Positions 11,685 to 23,554 of a stretch of 64,000 nucleotides of DNA are shown here, in pieces. Made by a program: the position numbers and the translations under genes. This DNA comes from Ilex aquifolium (lineage: Eukaryota > Streptophyta > Magnoliopsida > Aquifoliales > Aquifoliaceae). Under the pieces are notes generated by a model that saw nothing but the letters and a program-made list of their open reading frames with translations, searched no databases and was not told where the DNA came from. The stretch covers positions 35,270,701 to 35,334,700 of the forward strand of contig OX637396.1 of NCBI GenBank assembly GCA_951799425.1, written 5' to 3'. Position 1 is the first letter of the stretch; every line of letters begins with the position of its first letter.

Positions 11685-14600
11685 ATGAGCGGAAGAGGGA
11701 AGGTGGTGTGCGTGACAGGGGCTTCCGGCTACATAGCATCATGGCTGGTGAAGATGTTGCTTGATCGTGGCTACACCGTCAAAGCCACTGTTCGCAATCT
11801 CAGTTACCACTCTCTCTCTCTCTCTCTCTCTTCACCATATTGAACCGTCATTTATTCTAAAAGCGACTTTTTAGTTGTTAGAGAGAGTACGTGTATTTCT
11901 TGAACAGTTCTATCAATACCCTTGTAATTTTACGAGATTAGAACATTCCCACTTCTTGATATCATTTCATGTCCCCAAGTTCAGATAAATTTAGCATTAT
12001 GGATGTTTTAATTTTTAATTCTTTTGAGAATTGAGAAAAATACAGATGAAAGGATTGAGTTTATCGAGTTGGAAGGAAAAGGTACATGAAAGGATATGAT
12101 TCTCTGAATACTTGTTTATCATGGCTTAATCGAGTTATTAACATTTGATACTAATTCGACCTTTCATCATTCATACCACCTAGTCATGTCATATTGAAAT
12201 TCGTATTAAGAACTAGTCAATCCTAACTTGCGAATCTTGTGTCGTGTTAAAATTGTCCAAGGACCACAACTCTTAGATAATACTAAGGCCTGAACACTAA
12301 TAGTTAATGCAGGGACAGTAATATTATTTTCCTTAAGTGCAATTCTACTTTTACCAAATCTATTGTTGTTGTTTTACTAAACAAACAGTAAAGTTCTCGT
12401 TAGCAAATTTCTAATTCCTTTCTCACATTCTTTAGTCTAATTGTCTTTGTTTCTGTTTATATGTATCACAGGTGATCCGAAGAGGACTGCACATCTGCTT
12501 GGACTTGAAGGGGCCAAGGAAAGACTGCATTTGTTTGAAGCAAACTTACTTGAAGAGGGATCTTTTGATGTTGTGGTTGATGGTTGTGAAGGTGTCTTCC
12601 ACACAGCCTCTCCCGTTATCCTTTCAGTCACTGACCCTCAGGTCCATGATCAAACTTCAACATTCCTATTGTGATTTTTCGTATAGTAGCCGTCATCTGT
12701 ATAAACACTTAAAAGGGGAATAAATTCTTTTGTTGACTTTCAAACTTTTTTATTCAAACACTGCGATTTCTAACTTATTTCTCAGGTTCTCAACCTGTCA
12801 TAGTTTATATGAAAGCGTGATTTCTTTATCTTTTGTAATTTATATGAAAGTGTGGTTTTAATTCATATCATTCTCAAATTTGTATGACAAGACACTGTTC
12901 TATTTCTCATTTGAAAGTGTGTTCTGCAAATACGCTTGTATGTTGGAAATCGTAAACCATGCTTTCATATTAACAATGATAGGTTAAGAAGTAAGTTAGA
13001 AATCACAGTTTTTGTTGAGCAAAAGGAATTTGAACAAATAGGCATCTTGACACTACAACCATCGTGACATCATTAGTTTCATGTTAATACTGTCCCTAGG
13101 TTCAGACCCATACCTGAAAACTGTATTGTAGTTTATGTAGTGTTACCCATCTTCTGGTCATTTCTTGCATGCTTGCTGCTCTTGTTATCACTTGGAAGTT
13201 TTTTGGTCATCTCACGTTCAACAAAGGGATTGAAATAACGGAGTGAAGAGTTGATATGTATGTGCCAAGATCAAGAAGTAAACCTCATTTATTTGTCAAA
13301 GCAATGGAGATTCTACTGTCTTAATCTGGCTAGAAAATAGCTCCCATATACGTAGGTATGATCTAGCGGCAGAAGATTAGCTAAAGACGACCTGTGGACA
13401 AGCAAGCAAGGGTGTTTGATAATTTGGTTACTTTTGATGGCCTAAAAGGAATGATAGAAATGTAAGAGGTCTACACTCAACATTTTTGCAGATTCTTGAA
13501 TTTCATGAGATTTATTACAACCAAAACTCTTACGAATTGTGCTATACATTTAAAGAGCATCTTACGCTACTCGCTTTTCATAAAAAATGGAGAATTAAAG
13601 TAATCAACATGAATACAGCTTGGTATATGCAAGGAATTTATTTTCTATGTGCTGCCTTAAGGCTATTTTGTGCACACATTGGTGTAATGCTATTGGCTGT
13701 TTATTCACTTCCTTGGTAAACTGTATACAGAAAGGGCTGTTTATCATTTATTTACCATGTTTCAGGCAGAATTAATTGACCCTGCTGTGAAGGGAACAGT
13801 TAATGTTCTCACATCCTGTGCAAAAGTTTCATCTATCAAAAGGGTGGTAGTAACATCTTCCATGGCTTCGGTTAGATTCAACAGAAAACCTTTAAACCCG
13901 GATGTTGTAATTGATGAGACTTGGTTCTCCGATCCAGTATTTTGTCAGGAATCAAAGGTTTGTGATGTGCTAATACCTTCGATATTTAAGTTATTATGTG
14001 ATAAAGTGCTGAAGCAACATCCATAAACTTTCCCCAGGACTCTCTTGTATTTCTCTCTTTTGTTGCCATGTTTGTACAAATAGCTTAGTCACTTTAAGGA
14101 TTTTTGCATGATGAGAAACAATTATCAATGTTTGAATGCTTCTTGCATGTCCTTTATGAGAACCAAGTAGAAGATCTATCATCCTATGCTCTGTGGTTTT
14201 GCATGGTTTTCTGTTGTTTGTATTTGCTTGCAAAACAATAGGTATACATGTAATCTCTTTCGGTTAATGGAATCATTGCTTATCCGAAACTAAAAAAAAC
14301 ATTTGACTGCATCTTTTAATGTTGTACAAAGTCCATTGAGATAGTTCTTTTTAGCTTAAGACCTAAGATAGATCTTTAAGTTTTAGTTATGGGGAAAAGG
14401 TGAAGGCTGTTTTCTTTCTGAAAATGTAAGGACAGTGAAGCTTATGTTGTAGCTTGTGTTTTTGTTCAACAACATAGTTGGAGATAAGATAACTTTCTAT
14501 AACACCCTTCCTTATGTGCTAATGAATTAATGAAACTTTGGTGTATGCCTCAGCTGTGGTATATGCTTTCAAAAACACTCGCCGAGGAAGCTGCATGGAA

Positions 14601-16372
14601 ATTTGCAAAACAGAGTGGGATTGACTTGGTGACGATACATCCAGATTATGTGATTGGTCCTCTCTTACAGCCGATTCTCAATAGCTCTTCTGAGGGGATT
14701 GTAGACTTCATAAATCATGGTATGCTTTTCTATAACAAATTGAGTGTTATGAGTATGATAGTATCTTTCTACATGAAATGTATTATATACTTCATTTCAA
14801 TTGTTGTAAAAGCTTGGGAATGAATGATAAGCCCCTAACTGCTATATGGTTATGGAGATTTTGTTAGAGAACTATTTACATTGATTTAATAGTTATCAAA
14901 GATTAAACATGATATTCAAATGATCTTTACTCAAAAGAAATGGGCCAAATGTATCATTCTAGTTGCATATCTATCTTCAAGTAACAGAAAAAGCCCTTCT
15001 TTAGTTCAAATGCCCAATAATTTTGGGATTGTGGGTTCGAATCTGAGGGCAGTCACTTTTGCAAATAGTGTCCAAAGTTAGGTCTACATTCAATCCACAC
15101 CTCCCAAGTGTTATTTGTCGTGATGGGCACAAACAAATTCTTTGTATTTTTTTTTTGTAAAGTTGTAAATGTGATTCTCTTGATACAAGCAATTAAGCTT
15201 TATATGATGCAGGGAAGGAAATACTATCGAGTGGAATCTTTTTATGTGTTGATGTTAGAGATGTTGCATATGGACATATTCAAGCATTTGAGATTCCTTC
15301 CGCTAATGGCAGATACTGTTTGGCCGAGACAGTAACATACTACTCCGAAATTCAAAAGATAATACACAAGCTTTACCCTACTCTCAACCTTCTTGAAAAG
15401 TAAGTATTTAGTATTTGAAACGTCCTTAATGCTAGATAACTGAGCTACTAATTTAAATAATTGAATTTGACCACACATTCAACAAAATGTGCATTGTGTT
15501 AAATTTCCCATATTTAATTGGGTTCTCATCTCTTTTTCTTTCTCCTAATAAAATTTAGCTCTAAATAATATCATACTAATAGTCAGTCACTGGTGTAAGC
15601 TGATGCATGTTCTCCATCATTGTCATGAAAACTGCTTTTTCAGGGAATGGAAAGACATGATTGGATTGTGTTAACCTTGTACAAAATGTGAGGTGGATCA
15701 AAGAGTTCTACAATGGATGGAAGTAGTTTGATGATCTATAGAATGAAATTAGCTCAAGTGAATTAAGTTTAATATATAATGATTCTATCAAGAACTTCCA
15801 TTAATTTTGTGTTTAGGTTAGAATCAAGTCAGAATGCTGTCTTTTCAAGCTATTTTTTGGAGTAGGAAATCAATGGAAAGATTGGCTACTTAGAAACACC
15901 TTCATATTTTACTTGAGGACATAGAGAATTAGGCCAAGTTAGAATTAGAATCCAAACACCTTCAAATTTGTTTCTTTTTTTTTTTTATCTCTGTAGAATA
16001 TATTGAAGAAGAGGTAGAGAGTAATTTCATGCTTAGAATCCAAAGATCCTACTTCTAGAGCTACTAGAAATGGAATTTTTTGAACTATTTCATTTTTTTA
16101 GTTACAATTTAAGCTTTCAAAGTTTCTTATGGTAATTGAATGGTCTATCATCCGGAGATCATTTGAGGTATAAAATTTCTCACAACCAAAGGAATCTGAA
16201 TAGAACTTTGTGTTTTATTCATGGCAGATATACAGATGAAAAGCCGATTATCCCACCATACCAGGTATCCAAGGAAAGGGCAAAAAGTTTGGGCATTGAT
16301 TTCCTTCCTCTTGAAGTGACCCTTAAGGACACTGTAGAAAGCTTGAAGGAGAAGAAATTTTTGAATTTCTGA
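11685..16372 (+). CDS. Gene 1: CAD/phenylacetaldehyde-reductase-like NAD(P)H reductase, six exons, 325 aa
   Basis: Exons 11685-11802, 12472-12641, 13766-13957, 14554-14719, 15213-15399 and 16228-16372 join in frame to 978 bp, all with GT/AG introns. The product is a cytosolic-type short-chain reductase of the CCR/DFR superfamily (no signal peptide or membrane segment). It has a nucleotide-binding motif VTGASGYIA near residue 10, Arg37 after ATV (typical of NADPH users), VVVTSSMAS with the catalytic Ser (127/128), and YMLSK with Tyr163 and Lys167. The CCR signature NWYCY is absent, so it is not a bona fide lignin CCR. The family reduces aldehydes such as phenylacetaldehyde or cinnamaldehydes, but the substrate here is unknown. 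Length fits the usual 320-326 aa. Odd point: [12 protein letters not shown] has Asp where relatives usually have a small residue. Intron 1 has a CT repeat at 11810-11832. Intron 4 includes a B-box-like GGGTTCGAATC around 15032, possibly a SINE scrap. Confidence 0.88.
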
Positions 16373-19311
16373 AAATTGTAATATTCACAAGCAATGTAAA
16401 TAAATGAATGCTGTAAGTTCATGTTTTTATCTTGTAAAATTGATCAGAATCATTGCAATAATATGCTACAAGTTGGAATATGTTTCGCTTGTACCTGTGC
16501 AAAATACTTTATTATGGAACAGAAAAGAAGGACCAATGACACTCTGTCCTCTAAACAATTTTGAAATCCCTCACCCCTGATTTGCACTCTTTAGAATTTC
16601 AAAATAAAAAAATATACCCACATCACAAACACGAGCTTCATTGAAACCTTGATACCAATTTCGTAAAGCCTTGTCAAACCTGTGACACATAAAACAACGA
16701 TACACAAACTTGAAAGTTTATATAGACAAACGTGTATAAACTACTGCAACTTGCCTTCGCATCAAAACTCTAGGGACTATGATTTTACATTGGTCAAGTT
16801 CTTAATGTGATACCACGGTTCTATGACACAACTACAGTGTGGAAATTAAATATCAAGAAGTGCCCATAAATAGGAAAGCATGTATTTATAAACTGTGAAA
16901 TAAATGTAATTTTTTTCACATAGCTCACTTTAAACACATTTTGAATAGTAGCACTTTTGGACCTAGTATATGCTGCCTATTTTGCCACACCTAATTCTTC
17001 GAGTACGGTACATGTAGTACAGACAAGAGCAGAATAAAAGAGCCATGATGAAGCATAAATTGTGAAATTAGCAAGAATTACAACTAAATTGAGAATCCTA
17101 TTCTGCCTACTGAGCACTAGTTAGTCATAGTTGAGAAAAAAATGAAACTAAAGGAATGTTTATAGGAGCACATATCCTGCTGAAGGCCTTGCCAATGTAC
17201 TTACATCAGTCTTACCCACACTACTCTCATCATTAGGAATCAAATCTTTATCATCTTTACAGCTTTCATAAATGTAAATCTCCATAGCAGGTACAATTTT
17301 AGCAAAAATAATAGGTTGTAAGCTTAGTTTTAACATAGCACAAGCAGCAAAATGAAGAAATGCCTAAGCTTTATTTTCAGCCGCTCTATTGAACTCTATG
17401 AGCATCAGGAATAAAATGTAACTAAAAAAAAAAATTACAAGAAAGAACCATGGCCTGAGTTATGTATACCAAGTAGGAGAAGTTTCTGAATCTGCTTTTT
17501 CAACCCTCTTCCAGGCTTAACCAATCTTTCTATATCTGTAGATTGAAAATTCATACATTGAAACGAAAAATTAAGCATCATCTGCAACAAAAAAATGATT
17601 ACCTATGCATTTTCTTCATTATAGGAACATACAAGCATATCAGAGAAGTTTCTTGCATATACCAACTACCAGAGGGTTGTGACCAACCAAACCCAATCCC
17701 CAATCAGATAAGCTGCATATGGGCACAACCCAGTCTGCTGCAACATGCCCTGCTTGGATACCTCCAGTTCCAATGGTAGCTCCTCTTTCTTCCCTCCATG
17801 CAGATACACCCTTTGCCAATCAAATGCCAAATAAAAAATACAACATAAACACAAACATAGCCACTACAGAAAACAGAAACCAACACTATGTGCACTAAAT
17901 CTTCTTCACAAACAGATATGTTCCTTCCACAACCAATATTAAACTACTATTTATTCCTAACAAAAACTTTGAAAATTAATCAAACTGATAAGTAACAGAA
18001 AATGAAACAAAACTTTCCCACCTGCAAGTTTGCTTAAAAGTAGCAACTTAGTAGAATTAACTTTCAAATTTGGTTTAAAATACTCATATTTCTCCATAAA
18101 CCTGTGACCTTCCCATCCTTAAACACAACTTTCTTGCCAGTAATTTTTAAAACTACTCTGAAATAAATGATGATCAAACCACAACCGTCCAAACCCGCAA
18201 GTGTAAAGTTGTGTTTAAGAATGGGAAGGTCTAAGTGTAGTCCAAACATCATTCAATGCATCTGAATGCGAGATTTTGTTAGAAAATATCTTTACAAGCC
18301 AACATAGATTTCTCAATGTAGTTGATCTCCGTATTTTCAGAGAACATAACGCAAAATCTACAAAACTAAGCTGAAAAGGTTCAAACTATTTTCTATTCTG
18401 ATAAAGATTGGGTCCCATCCACAAGCCAAACAAGAGAAAGAAAATCATGGCATGAAACCAGAATTGAGAAAATGATGCCATTTATCCTTCTGAGATATCT
18501 TGGGTTCTAATCTTTAGTGCAAGCATTGTCATCTCTACTTGACACCATTCAACCTAAAAGTAGATCCAAGTGCAAAATGGTTGTGTTATGACCAATTGTT
18601 GTACAATTCTTAGCTTAGTCACAATGAATGTGTCATGATGAGAGCGAATTAAGACATGGAATGAAAACTAACTGTATATTATCAAAGCAGTGCATGGTCT
18701 CTCTCGCTTTAGCAACGGGTGGTTTAGGGATTTCTTTTTGAACAGTTGATTTCACTTGATGAGAGATTGCTCTAAAACTTAATCACTTTATGTGGTCTTT
18801 CGAATAATTACAAAGTTGGTATATAGTTGTATTTGTCACTCCAGAATTAATATAAATAGATTTATGAAAAATGAGGCCACAAATGGATAAGAGTTGGATA
18901 TGACTGGATGATGGTAAGATCTTTGCAACAGTCATAATATAGTTTTCGTGGTAGTTATGGAGGTACTGCTGCTTGATGGGTTTCGGTGTCTCTCAAGTTT
19001 TTGGGTATACTATTATTCGGCCAAATTGGAAGTCTATATGTGATGCATAATTTGGATTCTCATTTCTTTTATAGCCTTTTTCTTTCTTGGGGGAGTCTTG
19101 CCCCACATGTACTTTATTTCATTGATACACTTCCTTGTTATTGATAGCAAGAAAAGAGGACATTAAAATCAAAGAAGCACCTAGCACAAACAAAAATATA
19201 ACAAAACATAACAACAAAAAGAGATTCCAAAAAATTGACATAGGTTGATGTAACATATAACTGAAAATACCTTGAAATCAAAAAACAGTTCCCATCTATT
19301 TAATATTACAG
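16373..19311. other. Gene 1 3'UTR and unassigned DNA
   Basis: The first about 190 bp match the 3'UTRs of the other units. Beyond that no gene is established. On the minus strand a frame at about 17163-17361 (preceded by AG and ending TAA) reads like a terminal exon with sequence IYESCKDDKDLIPNDESS, but I do not recognise it. A + strand 59-codon frame at about 17719-17898 is also unrecognised. The rest is AT-rich. Confidence 0.35.
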
Positions 19312-20101
19312 CTAGTTCACAATGAATCGATATCCAATATACCTCGGATCTCCAATGTACTCAGCAATTTGTTCAGGGCGCAAACTTCCCTACCCACATT
19401 AGAACGCACCCTTTTTCCCCTCACTTTATTAGTAGTGCCCCTTTACTCTCTACTTCGTTTTACGTCTTTACTTTCTCTTTGGGTATTTCACCAACAAAAC
19501 CTAGGCCTTGTCGGCCAGTTCTCCCTGTATATTCAACCACTTTTACATCTTCTTTTGCATTCTTCCCAATTGCCCTACCCTCGTACCAACCATACCCACT
19601 GAGAAGCGCTTTCCCAAACTCTTTCACGGGCATATCGGTAAATTCATTGACCCCATTATCCTCCGGGAGCCTCTGCAAATCATCTTTCAATTTCTGTAAC
19701 ATCAGCTTCTGTATGGACTCTGGCCGCGGAGGCGACCTCGGCTCGACAATTGCACCATTATTCATGGCCCGCCGTAGATTCAAGCCGTAGGATATGGAGG
19801 AATCGGTCTCGACAGAGGAGATAATAGGGTCTTGTTCAAAATCGAGATTATCTGGACGGGCGGATTGGGACGGAAGATTGAGGTTGTTCATCTTCTTGTG
19901 AGGCCTCCATTCGTTGGCTATTGGGGGGATAATCAGCTCTTTGGATTCTGAAATTTTTAGGGTTTCTAAGGAATCGAATTCTGTGATGTATTGTTTCGTG
20001 GTGGATGAGAGATCCTCTTGGTCTTTAGCGTCAGTTTGCGAACGTTTGAGGGGTAGAGGCTTTGAAGATGGGTTTGAAGACAGAGAAAAGGAGAGCTTCA
20101 T
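19312..20101 (-). pseudogene. MOS2: MOS2/GPKOW-like G-patch protein gene with internal deletion
   Basis: The minus-strand frame starting at 20101 encodes 213 aa that open with MKLSFSLSSN. It includes the conserved EWRPHKKMNNLNLP and ISYGLNLRRA segments and a G-patch domain at about residues 160-205 (GKALLSGYGW ... GKNAKEDV ... GRQGLGF). This is the N-terminal half of MOS2, a nuclear G-patch/KOW RNA-binding protein of about 460 aa linked to small-RNA processing and immunity in Arabidopsis. The frame stops after IPKEKVKT. The KOW region is missing, but the extreme C-terminus EQIAEYIGDPRYIGY is still readable in another frame at about 19330-19374, ending with a stop at 19312-19314. So roughly half the gene was deleted. 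A short G-patch-only protein could still be made. The family identity is firm; loss of function is inferred. Confidence 0.75.
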
Positions 20102-20257
20102 GGTGTTGACGATGGAGAAGCAAACGACCGAGAGAGAGATGATTGGGTTGGGGAAGATGTATGCTGGGTTGAGTTTTGTGTCGAGAGGTTATGACAGTGG
20201 GAATATTAAAACCATTCCAATTGGGTTTGGGTTGAGAGTCATTTTGTTCCCTATTAT

Positions 20258-20764
20258 TTAGGGTTAATTGCACTAATGGTCTTAAAAGTATGAGATTTGT
20301 CTCATTTTGGTCATTAATAATTTAATTGTATCATTTTAGTTCATGAAGTATTAAATATGTTTCTATATAGTCTCTCAATTAGACAACATCCAATGGCTAA
20401 TGATTTTTTATCATAAACTTATCATATAATACTTAAACATTGGCAAAAAAATAATTTGGATAGCTCTTTGACCAATATTTGGGTAACCCAAATTTTGGTC
20501 AAAAAGCTATCTAAATTACACAAATTTGATCATAAACTATCCAAATTTTGGTCAAGAGTTACCCAAATTATTTGTTGCTCATATTCAGGTATCACGTGAT
20601 AAGTTTATAATAAAAAACCGTTAGTCATTTTGATGTTGGTTGCTTGAGGGACCATATAAAAATAGATTCAATATTTTAGGGATCAAAATGATGCAATTGA
20701 AACATTCAAGACTAAAATCAGACAAACTCAATACTTTGGAGACTTCCGGTATAATTAACCCTAA
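20258..20764. mobile_element. MITE with TTAGGGTTAATT ends
   Basis: The left end TTAGGGTTAATTGCACTAAT is inverted at the right end (reverse complement TTAGGGTTAATTATACCGGA). Similarity continues inwards through GTATGAGATTTGTCTC and GTATTGAGTTTGTCTG. No coding capacity. The target-site duplication is unclear because AT-rich flanks extend the inverted repeat. It sits about 160 bp upstream of the MOS2-like start codon. Confidence 0.65.
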
Positions 20765-21250
20765 AAATAATGAATTTCATCTTATTTTAATGTTTCAAAT
20801 AATAAAAATTAACTAATTTCACTGTTTCGGTAATTTAAATTGGAACTTAATTTTATCTCATATACTTTAGTGTTAAAATATGTAAAATTTAAAAACAATA
20901 AATTTCATTTAATTTTATTGTCTTAGACAGTAAAAATTCTAACTAATTTACTAAAACATAATTAATGACATGAAAATCGTATATACCAAAAATAGTGAAC
21001 TCATAATTAGTGAAAACAATAAACTCATAAATAATGAAAAATTAGTGAACTCAAAAATAAAAGTAGTAGTGAACTCAAAAACAATGAAAACTTACTGAAC
21101 TCAAAAATAATAAAAAAATTATTGATTTAAAAAATAATGAAAAGCAGTGAATGATTACTGAACTCAAAAACAGTGAAATATTACTAAACTAAAAAAGGGT
21201 GAAAATTAATGAACTCAAAAATAGTTATTACCTGTAGCCACCCACCACAA
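20765..21250. other. AT-rich DNA with degenerate AGTGAACTCAAAAA repeats
   Basis: A short motif of the type AGTGAACTCAAAAATAATGAAA recurs roughly ten times from about 20990 to 21230, as a degenerate minisatellite. No gene. Confidence 0.45.
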
Positions 21251-21697
21251 TTAGGTCTGTCAAAACTCGACACGACACGATTAACTGATACGAATCGACA
21301 TGAATCGACACGAGTTAAGTAAGTTTGGGTGAGACCTTAACGGGTTTAGGTGGTAAACGGATTGACACGCCAGACACGTTTAATAAACGGGTCGTGTTCG
21401 AGTGAGACCTGTCAACCTGTTTATCACTCGTTTACCCGTTTAAATAAATTTCATATAATAATAAATTACTAGTTATTGCTTGTGCCTGAAGGTACAGAGT
21501 AATAAAAAATGGTAAACAATACACATATTTGTATTCATATCCAAAATCAAATCACAAACATAGAGAAGAGATAAATGAATTTAAGCATCAGTTGTAGTGG
21601 AGGTGAGAGGTGGTGGTGGTAGGAGACGGTGATGGTTGTGGTGGGTGGCAATGACCGCAGTGGTGGTGGTGGCGGCGACGGCGACGGTGGTGGTGGT

Positions 21698-23248
21698 TGA
21701 CTTGATCCAAAATGTGTACACCCAAGTGCAGGCGGTCAAGCTGCAGTAATAATCCAGTTTGAGTCCGGAGTCGAATCCACAGAGAGCTGTTGTTAGTGTT
21801 TCAAAGTAAGCAGTGGTGGAGACTAGTTGGTTGTATCCTTTGAGATTTGAAATTGTGGTATTCAAGATTCTTTCTGGATAGAATATAAGATTCTTTCCAA
21901 GAGAATTTTCTAAACAAAATGTGAGATAGACTTTAATATAAAAGAGCAACTATTTAGTTCAAGGATCTGGACATGTAGTTAATTATCCGGTATGTTATAC
22001 TTGTGCGTGATAACTCAATTAACCCCCGTGTCAACAGCAGGTTAATCGGAAGATAAATGTGGATTATGAGAATTAAGTACATGATTCCGATGTCTTTCTA
22101 GAAGTTTACAAGAATTATCTGTGTCGAAACTTAACCCGTCTACAAACAAGCAAGTGTTTCTACAAGACATCCAATCATGACATTAATGTTCCATTTCCAT
22201 TCTTTAATTTAAGCACAATAATGGTGAAGATTGAAGGGTAGTCATGAAGATCTAGCGGGGGTACTTGCCTTGAACCAACGAGTCTTTCTATACAAGAGTT
22301 ATCTATGTTATAGAAAGAACTCTTGGTTATACAAAGTACTTTACCTTTGCTAGATGCAATCAATCTTTCAATAAACATGGGGAATATAAAGCATTAAGCA
22401 TAATCGAATTTGCACAAATATAACATCCGAATAATTTATACATGCCCTTCTCCTCTTATTAAAGAGTGAATGAGAAACTACTCACTCTTCATGGCTTTAG
22501 TAAAACTAGAAAATTGAGTGATGCTCATTCCTCCAAGTAAATGGATCATAAAGCAAAACACACTAAACAAGGAGCCGATCTTCGACAAAGAATGAGTGAA
22601 TCACGTTCCACCCTTCACGGCTTTGGCGAAGCTCTAGAAAAGTGGAAGAGTTTCACTCCTCTAAAGGAAGAAAGAAGCTCAAGCAATGGAAGTGAATGAA
22701 ACACAAATTAAAAGTAGAAGAAAAGTAGTCACTTTTGGAGGGTGATCCACAACCAAAAGTAATCTATCTTTCTTCTAAATATGAAATTAAAAAGAGACAA
22801 ACTACAATAAAAGAAGGCAATACTTCAATTAGAAGAAAGCAACAATTACTTTTGGAGGGTTTTCCACAACCAAAGAGATCTCCTTCTTACAAGCTCTAAG
22901 GGGTGGTATTTATAGACAATTAAAAGATGTCATTTACAAGTCTCAAAAGATGATCTTTACAAGTCCCAAAAAGATGTCATTTAGAGCCCCAAGAAGATGC
23001 CCTTTAATTACACTTTGATCCTCTTTTGTTTTGCTTTAATTATTGGTTGCCCAGTAATTTGTAGTTTTAACACAATTGGCTCCCCAGTAATTTTGACGCA
23101 CAAAACCCTGAAAAGAACAGCAATTAATGCATTATTCCTAATTCACACACTAACTCTAATTTGACTTACTTTGACTAGTTTAACTTTATTTTATTGACAC
23201 AATTGACCTATTATCTTAATTAAATTATGCATTAATTAGGGTTAATCA
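21698..23248. mobile_element. Unclassified 1.55-kb insertion inside Helitron C
   Basis: Sequence from about TTGACTTGATCC to GGGTTAATCA interrupts the trinucleotide core, which continues on both sides. It has no CCA bias, no long frame, and no terminal repeats I can confirm. Exact borders are blurred because the flanks are GGT repeats. It contains two related stretches around 22450-22560 and 22590-22680, both with a CTTCAYGGCTTTRG motif, and two further ones at about 22737-22900 with CTTTTGGAGGG. Confidence 0.45.
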
Positions 23249-23320
23249 GTGGTGGCGGCGGTGGTGGTGGTGGTGACGGTGACGGTGGTGGTGGTGGCGA
23301 CGGTGACGGTGGTGGTGGTG

Positions 23321-23554
23321 GCAACGGCGGCAATGGTGGTGGTGACAGCTGTGGTGGCAATGGCGGTGGTGGTGGTGGCGGCGAGGGCAATGGCGACGGT
23401 GGTGGTGGTGGTGGCGACGGTGACGATGGTGGTGGTGGCAACGGCGGCAATGGTGGTGGTGACAGCTGTGGTGGCAATGGCGGTGGTGGTGGTGGCGGCG
23501 AGGGCAATGGCGACGGTGGTGGTGGTGGTGGCGACGGTGACGATGGTGGTGGTG
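23321..23554. repeat. 117-bp tandem duplication in the Helitron C core
   Basis: The unit starting GCAACGGCGGCAATGGTGG at 23321 recurs at 23438 with almost no change (117 bp, 39 triplets). Keeping multiples of three is expected from slippage in triplet DNA and does not imply coding. Confidence 0.75.

Noticed and set aside
15020-15060. tRNA gene or SINE in gene 1 intron 4
   Set aside because: A single B-box-like GGGTTCGAATC is present, but no A box at the right distance, no cloverleaf, no A-tail and no target duplication could be shown.
11685-16372. Annotation of gene 1 as cinnamoyl-CoA reductase
   Set aside because: The CCR signature NWYCY is absent and the catalytic region reads LWYMLSK, as in CAD-like/phenylacetaldehyde-reductase-like proteins.
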